A DNA stretch of 64,000 bases, from NCBI GenBank assembly GCA_902532475.1, contig CACAIE010000005.1, positions 1 to 64,000 of the forward strand. Reading direction: 5' to 3'. Source of the stretch: an uncultured SAR116 cluster alpha proteobacterium (GTDB lineage Bacteria; Pseudomonadota; Alphaproteobacteria; Puniceispirillales; GCA-002684695). Position 1 is the stretch's first letter. Every line of letters begins with the position of its first letter. Positions 56,508 through 64,000 of the stretch are shown one piece after another. The notes beneath the pieces are model-generated. The model saw only the letters and a list, made by a program, of their open reading frames with translations, was not told the origin of the DNA and did no database searches. Both the position numbers and the translations under genes were made by a program.

Positions 56508-58130
56508 TCATGTTTTGTCTCCAAGTCGAAAACGCTGTACTTTACCGGTTGCGGTTTTGGGAAGTTCTTTAATGAATTTTATAGAACGTGGGTATTTGAA
56601 TGGAGCAATCGTGGCCTTAACGTGTTCCTGAAGCAGGACGGTCATTGCCTCATCCGGGTTAAACCCTTCAGACAGAACTACATGCGCTTGGACAATGGAT
56701 CCACGCTCATCGTTCGAAACGCCGATCACACCACATTCGGCGACCGCTTCGTGAGACAACAACGCGGCCTCAACCTCGGGTCCTGCGATGTTATAACCAG
56801 AAGAAATTATCATGTCGTCATTACGGGCAGTAAAATGAAGATAGTCGTCTTTGTCCATCACAAAAGTGTCACCAGTGATGTTCCAGCCATTTTGAACATA
56901 GATATCCTGCTTTTCTCCACCCAGATAACGACAGCCTGTAGGGCCTCGAACGGCCAGGCGGCCAGGCTCACCTCGTGACTGTTCTTTGCCAGCATCGTCA
57001 ATGATCTTTACCTGATATCCCGTTACAACTTTTCCGGTGCACGCGGGCCTGTGATCATCAAACCGGTTAGATACAAAAATATGCAACATCTCGGTTGCTC
57101 CGATCCCGTCCAGCATTGGTTTGCCAGTTTTTTTCATCCATTCCTCGTAAACCGGAGCGGGCAGAGTTTCACCAGCTGATACGGCGGCACGCAAACTGGA
57201 TAAATCTGCGCCATCGTCCATGGCACGTATCATTAAGCGATAAGCAGTGGGGGCGGTGAAACAAACAGTTGCTTTGTATTTCTCGATAATCTCTATCATG
57301 TTCGGCGGAGAGGCGGTTTCCAGCAACGTCGCTGCCGCGCCAAAACGCAATGGAAAGATTGCCAAACCACCCAGCCCAAAAGTAAAGGCTAGTGGTGGCG
57401 AGCCAACAAAAACATCTTTAGGAGTGACACCCAAAACCTCTTTGGCATATCCATCCGCGATTATAAGCAAATCGCGGTGAAAATGCATTGTTGCTTTGGG
57501 ATCGCCAGTGGTGCCCGATGTGAATCCCAATAGAGCCACGTCATCTCGTGCAGTTTCAATGGGATCAAACCTGACAGATTTTTCCAGTGCCAACCGATCT
57601 AGTTCGGCATCGTGGTTGGAGGTTCCGTCAAAGCCAACCACGTATTTCAAAAATGCTGAAGTCTTTGCGCACGACGACAATTCATCCATCAACCGCGTGT
57701 CACAAAGTGCATGGGTGATTTCAGCTTTGTCAATAATCTTGCCCAGTTCACTCGCGCGTAACATTGGCATGGTATTTACCACCACTGCACCTGCCTTGGT
57801 GGCCGCCAACCAACATGCGACCATCGCCGGGTTGTTGGCAGAGCGAATCAACACACGATTGCCCGGCTTCACACCTAAGTCGTTAACCAGCGCATGGGCC
57901 AATCGGTTTGTCCAGTCGCTGAGCTCTTTGTAAGTCCGTTGCCGGCCATTGCCGATCAGTGCTGTGTGATCACCAAAACCGCGAGCAACCATCGCATCGG
58001 TTAACTCCACCGCTGCATTAATCTTCTGCGGGTAATCAAATCCGTCCAGCAAAAACTCAGGTTGAGTGGCTGGATCGGGCAAATTATCCCGCGCAAATGT
58101 GTCTACATGTCCGGTATAGTTGTCCATCAT
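56508..58130 (-). CDS. abmG: 2-Aminobenzoate-CoA ligase
   Basis: A 540-aa adenylate-forming ligase. The ATP loop is GFTSGTTGDPKATMHFHRD, the hinge region is NGWNITGDTFVMD, and the C-terminal Lys is in LPKTATGKVQRFRL. The overall pattern, including ATEMLHIFVSN, matches the benzoate / 2-aminobenzoate-CoA ligase group. The reaction is anthranilate + ATP + CoA to anthraniloyl-CoA. The neighbouring monooxygenase supports anthranilate over benzoate, though salicylate cannot be excluded. It starts overlapping the acyl-CoA dehydrogenase end (ATGATG). Confidence 0.87.
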   Translation of the reverse strand: MMDNYTGHVDTFARDNLPDPATQPEFLLDGFDYPQKINAAVELTDAMVARGFGDHTALIGNGRQRTYKELSDWTNRLAHALVNDLGVKPGNRVLIRSANNPAMVACWLAATKAGAVVVNTMPMLRASELGKIIDKAEITHALCDTRLMDELSSCAKTSAFLKYVVGFDGTSNHDAELDRLALEKSVRFDPIETARDDVALLGFTSGTTGDPKATMHFHRDLLIIADGYAKEVLGVTPKDVFVGSPPLAFTFGLGGLAIFPLRFGAAATLLETASPPNMIEIIEKYKATVCFTAPTAYRLMIRAMDDGADLSSLRAAVSAGETLPAPVYEEWMKKTGKPMLDGIGATEMLHIFVSNRFDDHRPACTGKVVTGYQVKIIDDAGKEQSRGEPGRLAVRGPTGCRYLGGEKQDIYVQNGWNITGDTFVMDKDDYLHFTARNDDMIISSGYNIAGPEVEAALLSHEAVAECGVIGVSNDERGSIVQAHVVLSEGFNPDEAMTVLLQEHVKATIAPFKYPRSIKFIKELPKTATGKVQRFRLGDKT

Positions 58131-59287
58131 ACTGCTCCTCTGAATAGGTCTAATGTTTGCCGTGCAATAACAAGGCGTTGAACGTCCGATGCACCCTCGT
58201 AGATGCGTAAGGCGCGAATATCGCGGTAAAGTTCTTCAACCTTACTGCCTCTGCGGACGCCATCGCCTCCATGCAGTTGAACTGCGCGATCAATCACCAG
58301 TTGTGCCTGATCGGTTGAAAACAGCTTTGCCATTGCTGCCTCGCGGGTCACACGGGGCACACCAGTGTCCTTGGTCCAAGCCGCACGATAAATCAAAAGT
58401 GCACTGGCATCGACATCCATTGCCATGTCGGCAATATGACCCTTCACCATTTGTAGATCGAAGAGAGGCGCGTTTTGGATGTGCCGGGTGGTAACACGCA
58501 CCAATGTTTCGTCCAACGCGCGGCGGGCAAAACCCAAAGCAGCAGCAGCCACTGTCGAACGAAACACGTCAAGGACCGCCATGGCAATCTTAAATCCTTG
58601 GCCAGGGGCACCAATCATAGCTGATTTAGGCACACGCATATCTGTAAAGCGCAATTTGCCCAAAGGGTGTGGGGCGATAGTTTGCAAACGTTCAATAACT
58701 TCAAATCCATCAATGTCAGGTGTAACAATAAAGGCACTCATTCCGCGAGCACCCTTTGCTTCTCCAGTATGAGCGAAGACTGTGTAAACATCCGCAATCC
58801 CACCGTTCGAAATCCAAGTTTTTTCACCATTGAAGACATAGTGGTCTCCGTCTTCGGTGGCGGTCATGTTAGAGTTCGCAACATCTGACCCTGATTGCGG
58901 TTCAGTCAAAGCGAACGCCGCCAAGGCTTTTCCGGTGCGTGTCAGCGGTAACCATTCCTCTTGTTGAATAGCATTGCCAAAAAGCGAAATTGCACCAGTA
59001 CCTAGCCCTTGCATCGCAAACGCAAAATCGGCAAGACCATCATAGCGCGCTAGCGTTTCCCGGCTCAGACACAAGGTTCGCACATCAAGTGTTTCGCCCC
59101 CCTGAGCAGCGGTTTCTTTAAGCCATCCATCATCTCCGAGGGACCTTACGAGTGCAATGCAGGCCGCGTCAGTATCGCTGTGGTCCACTTTTGTGACAGC
59201 AGTGGATACCCATGCTTCAAGGCGTTTTGTATAGTCGCGATGTCTATCCTCAAAGAACGGCCAAGTCAGAAAAGTTTGATCTGCCAT
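58127..59287 (-). CDS. Acyl-CoA dehydrogenase
   Basis: A 386-aa FAD enzyme with FALTEPQSGSDVANSN and the ending RIYEGASDVQRLVIAR, where the catalytic Glu is expected. It is followed without a gap by the enoyl-CoA hydratase gene upstream (TGATG). It would introduce a double bond in a cyclohexane- or open-chain acyl-CoA after ring reduction. The exact substrate is inferred from context only. Confidence 0.92.
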   Translation of the reverse strand: MADQTFLTWPFFEDRHRDYTKRLEAWVSTAVTKVDHSDTDAACIALVRSLGDDGWLKETAAQGGETLDVRTLCLSRETLARYDGLADFAFAMQGLGTGAISLFGNAIQQEEWLPLTRTGKALAAFALTEPQSGSDVANSNMTATEDGDHYVFNGEKTWISNGGIADVYTVFAHTGEAKGARGMSAFIVTPDIDGFEVIERLQTIAPHPLGKLRFTDMRVPKSAMIGAPGQGFKIAMAVLDVFRSTVAAAALGFARRALDETLVRVTTRHIQNAPLFDLQMVKGHIADMAMDVDASALLIYRAAWTKDTGVPRVTREAAMAKLFSTDQAQLVIDRAVQLHGGDGVRRGSKVEELYRDIRALRIYEGASDVQRLVIARQTLDLFRGAV

Positions 59288-60087
59288 CAGTCGCCCTCGA
59301 AAATCGGTTTTTTTCTAGCGACAAAAGCGCTGTAGGCGCGCTTGAAGTCTTCGGTCTGCATGCAGATCGCCTGTGCCTGGGCTTCGGCTTCAATAGCCTG
59401 TTCAATCGACATCGACCATTCCTGTGCTAGCATTGTCTTGGTCATCATGTGGGCGAAATTCGGCCCAGCAGCAATACGTTTAGCCATTTCCTGTGTCGCT
59501 TTCTCTAACTCTTCAACAGATACGATCTGATTGAAAAAACCCCAGTCAAAGCCTTCCTGAGCTGACATAGATCGTCCGGAATAAAGCAATTCGGAGGCAC
59601 GACCCTGACCGATGATCCGTGGCAAAATCGCACAGGCTCCCATGTCACAACCCGCTAGTCCTACGCGCGTGAACAAAAACGCGGTCTTTGCCTCGTGTGT
59701 GGCGATACGCAAATCGGAACACATCGCAATGATTGCACCAGCTCCAACACAGACGCCATCAACAGACGCAATGACAGGCTTTCTGCAGTGCAAGATTGCC
59801 TTAACCAAATCACCGGTCATGCGGGTGAAGGCCAGTAGCTCTTTCATATTCATCCGCGTCAGAGGCCCGATGATGTCATAAACATCTCCGCCTGAGCTAA
59901 AATTTCCACCATTTGAGCCAAATATTACTACATCGACATCGTCAAGATAGGAAAGATTGAGGAACCATTCACGTAACGCAGCGTAACTTTCGAAAGTCAG
60001 GGGATTTTTCCTGTCCGGTCGGTCTAGGGAAACGGTTGCAACACGATTTTTCAATTGAAGTAAAAAATGCTTTGGGGTCTCAGTCAT
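59287..60087 (-). CDS. Enoyl-CoA hydratase/isomerase family protein
   Basis: A 266-aa crotonase-fold protein from the ATG at 60087 (MTETPKHF). That ATG overlaps the MarR stop by 8 bases; a longer start at 60108 is less likely. The oxyanion-hole motifs are [11 protein letters not shown] and [15 protein letters not shown]. The usual catalytic Glu segment reads [14 protein letters not shown], so one of the two Glu of classical hydratase is absent and the reaction may be isomerase- or hydrolase-like. It would act in the beta-oxidation-like part of the pathway. Confidence 0.88.
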   Translation of the reverse strand: MTETPKHFLLQLKNRVATVSLDRPDRKNPLTFESYAALREWFLNLSYLDDVDVVIFGSNGGNFSSGGDVYDIIGPLTRMNMKELLAFTRMTGDLVKAILHCRKPVIASVDGVCVGAGAIIAMCSDLRIATHEAKTAFLFTRVGLAGCDMGACAILPRIIGQGRASELLYSGRSMSAQEGFDWGFFNQIVSVEELEKATQEMAKRIAAGPNFAHMMTKTMLAQEWSMSIEQAIEAEAQAQAICMQTEDFKRAYSAFVARKKPIFEGD

Positions 60088-60562
60088 CGTCTGTAACCTC
60101 TTTTCCAATAGTTAAAGTTCTGGCCAGCAAAGTGGAGATTTCTGAACAGGTTTCTGTATCCTGGCCCCCTAGCATTTCACTGACCCATATCTCGTGGGTA
60201 GCAGCTTGTTTTAAAAACTCGTCGATGCCCTTTTGGGTTAAACGAACTCGGTAAGCGCGCCGATCTCCTGGTACACTCTCCCTGAGCATAAAACCATCTT
60301 TGGACAAACGATCCACAATGCCAGTTACGTTACCATTGGACACTAGCAGCATCCTCGACAACTCGCTCATCTTCAACCCGCTTTGATTGTTGTAGAGAGC
60401 CGACATCACATCGAACCGGGGCAATGTCGTGGAAAATGTCACACGCAACCGCTCGCGCAACTCCGCTTCTATAAGCCGGTTAGTTTTGAGCAAGCGTAGC
60501 CAAAGACGCAGAGGCTCTTTGGAAATCGGCTCCAGTGAAGGGTTTTTTTTTGGATGTTGCAT
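60080..60562 (-). CDS. MarR-family transcriptional regulator
   Basis: A 160-aa winged-helix regulator with [47 protein letters not shown], the complete MarR DNA-binding domain. It is coded inside the operon (TAATG overlap with the SDR gene, 8-base overlap with the hydratase gene), so it may be autoregulated. Members such as BadR or HcaR bind aromatic-CoA ligands; a CoA ester of anthranilate is a reasonable inducer. A candidate operator lies at 63649-63674. Confidence 0.9.
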   Translation of the reverse strand: MQHPKKNPSLEPISKEPLRLWLRLLKTNRLIEAELRERLRVTFSTTLPRFDVMSALYNNQSGLKMSELSRMLLVSNGNVTGIVDRLSKDGFMLRESVPGDRRAYRVRLTQKGIDEFLKQAATHEIWVSEMLGGQDTETCSEISTLLARTLTIGKEVTDDD

Positions 60563-61305
60563 TATATCTCACCTCCTGACAGGGCCATAGCATGTCCATT
60601 AACAGAACGCGCGCCATTTGAACATAGCCAGAGAACAGCTTCCGCAACTTCATCTGCCTGAATGAAACGGTCTTGAGGGTTGCCCTTAATTAAAGATTTT
60701 TCTACTTCAATACGGCTCATGCTTGATTTTTTTATGATATCTGCGATTGCACTATCCAAAAGTGGGGTTTCAATATAACCAGGGCAGATCGCATTAACAG
60801 TAATACCCTTTGACGCAATCTCAATAGCCAATGACCGCACAAGCCCTACAACACCATGCTTTGCAGCAGCATAAGCGCTGGCATAGGCATATCCTTTTAG
60901 ACCAGCAGTTGAAGCTATTGCAATCATTCTGCCATCATTAGCATCTAGCATATCTGGCAAGCCCGCCCGAAAAGAATTAGACACTCCAATCAGATTAACT
61001 GCAAGCATCGACTGCAAATGCGCTTGATCCACCTTTTTGAAAGGCAAGCTTTTTGCAGCGCCCGCATTGGCAATTACTCCCCAGATTGGTCCATACTCAC
61101 TACGCACCACGTCAAAAGCTGCTTCAACATTTTTTTCGTTGGTTACATCACAAATTTGATAGGGAAGACATTGCTCTTGAAGCGGAGTTTCTTTACGCCC
61201 CATAATCGTAACCTTAGCTCCTTGCTTGGCAAGCGCCTTAGCAGTTTTTGCTCCTACACCAGAACCCCCACCTGTAACGATGATATGTTTTCCCTGAATA
61301 CTCAC
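60562..61305 (-). CDS. Short-chain dehydrogenase (probable 3-hydroxyacyl-CoA dehydrogenase)
   Basis: A 247-aa SDR. I placed the start at the GTG 61305 (VSIQGKHIIVTGGGSGVGAK), just 7 bases after the upstream stop. A longer ATG frame from 61356 overlaps the monooxygenase gene by 44 bases. Motifs: TGGGSGVG for the cofactor, NAGA, Ser in IASTAG and YAAAK with Tyr and Lys. It likely oxidises a 3-hydroxyacyl-CoA intermediate. GC is a little lower than in the genes downstream. Confidence 0.87.
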   Translation of the reverse strand: MSIQGKHIIVTGGGSGVGAKTAKALAKQGAKVTIMGRKETPLQEQCLPYQICDVTNEKNVEAAFDVVRSEYGPIWGVIANAGAAKSLPFKKVDQAHLQSMLAVNLIGVSNSFRAGLPDMLDANDGRMIAIASTAGLKGYAYASAYAAAKHGVVGLVRSLAIEIASKGITVNAICPGYIETPLLDSAIADIIKKSSMSRIEVEKSLIKGNPQDRFIQADEVAEAVLWLCSNGARSVNGHAMALSGGEI

Positions 61306-61312
61306 TCTACTT

Positions 61313-63598
61313 TCAAATTTCCTTCTCTCTATCTGCCAATCGCCATGCCTGATCACGACCCGCTAAATAAGGGTTGGGCCAATCCTTTGCCGCGCGATCC
61401 CCAATTTTGGTAGCTTCATGCAATGTCCAATAGGGGTTGGAAAGATGCGGACGACCAATGGCCACCAAATCTGCACGTCCCGCCATCAATATAGAGTTGA
61501 CGTGATCAGCCTCGTAAATATTCCCAACAGCCATGGTATTTATACCAGTCTCGTTACGAATACGATCTGAAAATGGTGTTTGAAACATGCGGCCATAAAC
61601 AGGCTGTGCCTCATTGGATGTTTGGCCAGCAGAAACGTCAATCAAATCCGCTCCTGCATCAGAAAACGCTTGAGAAATCTTTACTGCTGTCTCAGGAGTT
61701 ACCCCAGCCTCTCCCAGCCAATCATTAGCCGAAATCCTAACTGAGATCGGCATATCATCGGGCCACACAGCACGCATCGCTTCAAAAACCTCCAAAGGAT
61801 AGCGCATCCGTTTGTCAAATGTCCCACCGTATTCATCCTCACGCTGGTTAGAAATAGGTGAGATAAACGACGAAATCAAATAACCATGCGCTGCATGAAG
61901 CTCGATCATATCGAACCCTGCTCGTTTTGCCATTAACACAGAATTGACGAATTGACTTTTAACCTTGTTCATTTCATCAAGTGTGATTTCACTTGGTGTT
62001 GCGTTATTTTCAGACCAGGGAATGGCGGATGCTGAAACCAAGTCCCAGTTATTTTCTTTAAGGGGTGCATCCATAGTCTCCCAGCCCAATTGAGTAGAAC
62101 CCTTACGCCCCGAATGGCCAATCTGACAGGAAATTTTGGCATCTGTATTAGTATGAACAAAATTCGTAATGCGTGCCCAAGCACTCTCGTGCTTGGAGTC
62201 ATAAAGTCCAGCACAACCAGATGTGATACGACCTTCGGCACTTACGCAAGTCATCTCGGTGCAGACCAAAGCTGCACCCCCTTTGGCGCGCTCTCCGTAA
62301 TGGGTCAAATGCCAATCTGTAGGGCAACCGCTTACAGCTTTGTATTGCGCCATCGGAGAAACAACGATACGATTTTTGAGCTTTAACTCGCGAATGTTAA
62401 AAGGTGCAAACATAGGTGGACGCGTGGGAAAGGTTGAAGAAACACCAGCATGTTTCATGAACCAACGCTCGGCAGAGGCAAGCCACGCTTCGTCCCGCTC
62501 TCGCAAATTCTCATGACTGATCCTTTGAGAACGGGTCAGCAAAGAATAATTTAGTTGCGTTGGGTCGAGATCTAGATATCTTTCAACATCCTCAAACCAT
62601 TCTACTGAATTTCTGGCTGCTGATTGCAACCTAAGAACATCTTGACGACGAGTGACTTCGTATTTTTCAAAGGCTTTGGACAAATGCGTTTCAACTTCAA
62701 TGCAATCGGCCAGTTCGATTGCAGATTCCATAGCAAGCTTTGTACCTGAACCAATTGAAAAATGAGCGGTTGCTGCAGCATCACCCAAAAGTACAATGTT
62801 CTTGTAATGCCATTTTTCACAAAGCACGCGAGGGAAGCGTATCCAGGCTGACCCCCGAATATGATTTGCATTAGTCATCAATGCATGACCACTTAAGTGA
62901 TCCTTGAAAATTTCTTCACAAATCTTGATACTTTCCTCCTGACTGAGATCAGCAAAACCAAATTTGTCAAAAGTTTCCTGGGCACATTCTACGATGAAGG
63001 TTGCAGTATTTTTATCAAATTGATAGGCATGAGCCCAGACCCAACCATGTTTCGTTTTCTCAAAAATAAAAGTGAAAGCATCGGCAAATTTTTGACGGGT
63101 ACCAAGCCAGACAAACTGGCATTTGCGCAATTCAAGATTGGGCTTGAAGTGAATTTTAAATTCACTGCGAGTTTTGGAGTTTAATCCGTCTGATGCAACA
63201 ACTAAATCATATGATTTTGAATAATCTGCAGCAGAAACAACTTCAGTCTCAAACAGAAGATTGACACCTAACTCGATTGCACGTTTTTGAAGGATCTGTA
63301 GCAATTTCTTACGCCCAATACCGCAAAAACCATGGCCCGAAGAGATTAGCCGCTGACCCCTATAGTGCAGCGTAATGTCATCCCAGTATGCAAAATAATC
63401 ATGGACCGACTTAGCGCTAACCGGATCATTAGCATGCAAATTTTCCAAAGTTTCATCGGAAAGCACTATACCCCAACCAAAAGTGTCATCGGCCTTATTG
63501 CGCTCGATCACATTGATCTCATGGTCAGAGTTTCTAAGTTTTAGAGAAATCGCAAAGTAGAGGCCTGCCGGTCCACCCCCTAAACATGCAACACGCAT
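61313..63598 (-). CDS. Bifunctional 2-aminobenzoyl-CoA monooxygenase/reductase
   Basis: A 761-aa fusion. Residues about 1-390 are a class A flavin monooxygenase: [12 protein letters not shown] at the N-terminus for FAD and [17 protein letters not shown] near residue 280. Residues about 395-761 are an Old Yellow Enzyme: [21 protein letters not shown], then [16 protein letters not shown] with the His pair and [11 protein letters not shown] at the flavin site. This architecture is that of 2-aminobenzoyl-CoA monooxygenase/reductase (Azoarcus evansii) and of proteins annotated as salicylyl-CoA 5-hydroxylase/oxidoreductase. It hydroxylates and reduces the ring. It is the first gene of the operon. 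Confidence 0.92.
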   Translation of the reverse strand: MRVACLGGGPAGLYFAISLKLRNSDHEINVIERNKADDTFGWGIVLSDETLENLHANDPVSAKSVHDYFAYWDDITLHYRGQRLISSGHGFCGIGRKKLLQILQKRAIELGVNLLFETEVVSAADYSKSYDLVVASDGLNSKTRSEFKIHFKPNLELRKCQFVWLGTRQKFADAFTFIFEKTKHGWVWAHAYQFDKNTATFIVECAQETFDKFGFADLSQEESIKICEEIFKDHLSGHALMTNANHIRGSAWIRFPRVLCEKWHYKNIVLLGDAAATAHFSIGSGTKLAMESAIELADCIEVETHLSKAFEKYEVTRRQDVLRLQSAARNSVEWFEDVERYLDLDPTQLNYSLLTRSQRISHENLRERDEAWLASAERWFMKHAGVSSTFPTRPPMFAPFNIRELKLKNRIVVSPMAQYKAVSGCPTDWHLTHYGERAKGGAALVCTEMTCVSAEGRITSGCAGLYDSKHESAWARITNFVHTNTDAKISCQIGHSGRKGSTQLGWETMDAPLKENNWDLVSASAIPWSENNATPSEITLDEMNKVKSQFVNSVLMAKRAGFDMIELHAAHGYLISSFISPISNQREDEYGGTFDKRMRYPLEVFEAMRAVWPDDMPISVRISANDWLGEAGVTPETAVKISQAFSDAGADLIDVSAGQTSNEAQPVYGRMFQTPFSDRIRNETGINTMAVGNIYEADHVNSILMAGRADLVAIGRPHLSNPYWTLHEATKIGDRAAKDWPNPYLAGRDQAWRLADREKEI

Positions 63599-63648
63599 TT
63601 CATTTTATCCTTCATTTTAAAGCAAGCATTACATAGCAACTAATTTAT

Positions 63649-63674
63649 TTCAAGCATAAAACTTTAAGCTTGAA
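63649..63674. promoter_or_regulatory. Candidate operator upstream of the anthranilate operon
   Basis: TTCAAGC at 63649-63655 and GCTTGAA at 63668-63674, a 7-bp inverted repeat with a 12-base spacer, about 50 bases before the monooxygenase start. Size and symmetry fit a MarR-type dimer. A MarR gene is in the same operon. No second copy was found. Confidence 0.45.
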
Positions 63675-64000
63675 TATAATTTCGAACCACGATAAGAATC
63701 TAACCAACTAGAGGAAAAAGCATGCCGCACCGCTACTTTGATATCCCTCAGAAAGTCACGCCGGGATCCGCGCAAACAAGGATGCCCAACATTGCGTGTG
63801 AGTGTCCTTTTTTAGGGAACAGAAAATGACCAAAGAATACTTCGGTTCAGTTTCAGGTTATATGCCTTATGGCCTTATCTCAAGAGCCGACTGCATCTTT
63901 CTAGAAGTTTATAGAATCTGTTACGAGCATGAAACAACCGTCAGGTTATGAGCCCTGAAGTCCTAAACACCTTCGAAGGAAAGCATCAAAATCATGGTCT
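63675..64000 (+). other. End of window, no confident gene
   Basis: Intermediate GC. The + strand has two short ORFs joined by an ATGA overlap: 63722-63829 (35 aa, starting MPHRYFDIPQ) and 63826-63951 (41 aa, starting MTKEYFGSVS). Neither is recognised. They may be a decayed gene or chance; a third reading is that they are the first part of a gene disrupted by frameshift. Confidence 0.3.

Larger units (their letters stand above)
55687..63598 (-). other. Higher-GC eight-gene operon, probable horizontally acquired anthranilate-degradation island
   Basis: All eight genes lie on the minus strand with overlapping or nearly touching ends. GC is about one half by eye for most of it, against about one third elsewhere, falling to a middle value in the SDR and monooxygenase genes. 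The left edge is sharp near 55640-55690. The sequence after 63598 stays at intermediate GC, so the right border is outside the window. No integrase, transposon ends or tRNA were seen at the left edge. Confidence 0.85.

Noticed and set aside
58189-58772. Several + strand ORFs opposite the acyl-CoA dehydrogenase and ligase genes
   Set aside because: Higher GC makes long antisense frames common; none shows a domain or ribosome site.

Overview
The window looks like a chromosomal segment of an AT-rich, free-living marine alphaproteobacterium of the streamlined SAR11 / AEGEAN-169 / HIMB59 kind. This rests on the low GC of most genes (about one third by eye), short intergenic gaps, the alphaproteobacterial order rpsA-ihfB-lapA-trpFBA-accD-folC, a ChvG/ChvI two-component pair, and a diet of amino acids, polyamines and osmolyte-like compounds. 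The exact genus cannot be fixed from the sequence alone.

1-7.2 kb (+): housekeeping run rpsA (5' end outside the window), ihfB, lapA, trpF, trpB, trpA, accD, folC. 7.2-16.3 kb (-): trxA, sbcB, tsaE, ahcY, chvG, chvI, polA and a small zinc-ribbon gene. Two genes here (tsaE, chvG) have 5' ends that read correctly only if an A-tract has a different length. 16.4-33.7 kb: accessory genes. These are a TPR-sulfotransferase, a DmdA/GcvT-family protein, a 1-Cys peroxiredoxin, a DMT transporter gene wrecked around A29 and C10 tracts, metallo-beta-lactamase-fold and TrmL genes, a secreted phytase-like protein, an amidase, a MATE pump, a gamma-butyrobetaine-hydroxylase-like dioxygenase, a MAPEG protein, a serine recombinase that has lost its nucleophile, a second 2OG-Fe(II)-like protein, a second DMT transporter, an NrtR-like degenerate Nudix regulator, and a previously unmarked pseudogene of a TPP-dependent acetolactate-synthase-like enzyme.

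33.8-56 kb: nitrogen and amine scavenging. It holds an iron alcohol dehydrogenase, a class III aminotransferase, an SDR, a complete PotADBC-type polyamine ABC transporter, a PHP-domain hydrolase, an MBL hydrolase, a second amidase, three ureohydrolase (agmatinase-family) genes, a D-threonine-aldolase-like PLP enzyme, a polar amino acid ABC transporter and an MmgE/PrpD protein. Two of the ureohydrolases are tandem copies sharing a 924-bp block with only three substitutions seen, while their 5' ends differ, which points to gene conversion. The likely theme is import of guanidino compounds and polyamines, hydrolysis to urea plus an amine, then transamination and oxidation.

55.7-64 kb: a tightly overlapping eight-gene operon on the minus strand with clearly higher GC (about half). 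It encodes a bifunctional flavin monooxygenase/Old Yellow Enzyme, an SDR, a MarR regulator, an enoyl-CoA hydratase, an acyl-CoA dehydrogenase, a 2-aminobenzoate-CoA ligase, a thioesterase and a RidA-family protein. This matches the aerobic CoA-dependent route for anthranilate (2-aminobenzoate) and was probably acquired from a higher-GC alphaproteobacterium. Its right border lies outside the window. No tRNA, rRNA, CRISPR array or intact insertion sequence was seen.
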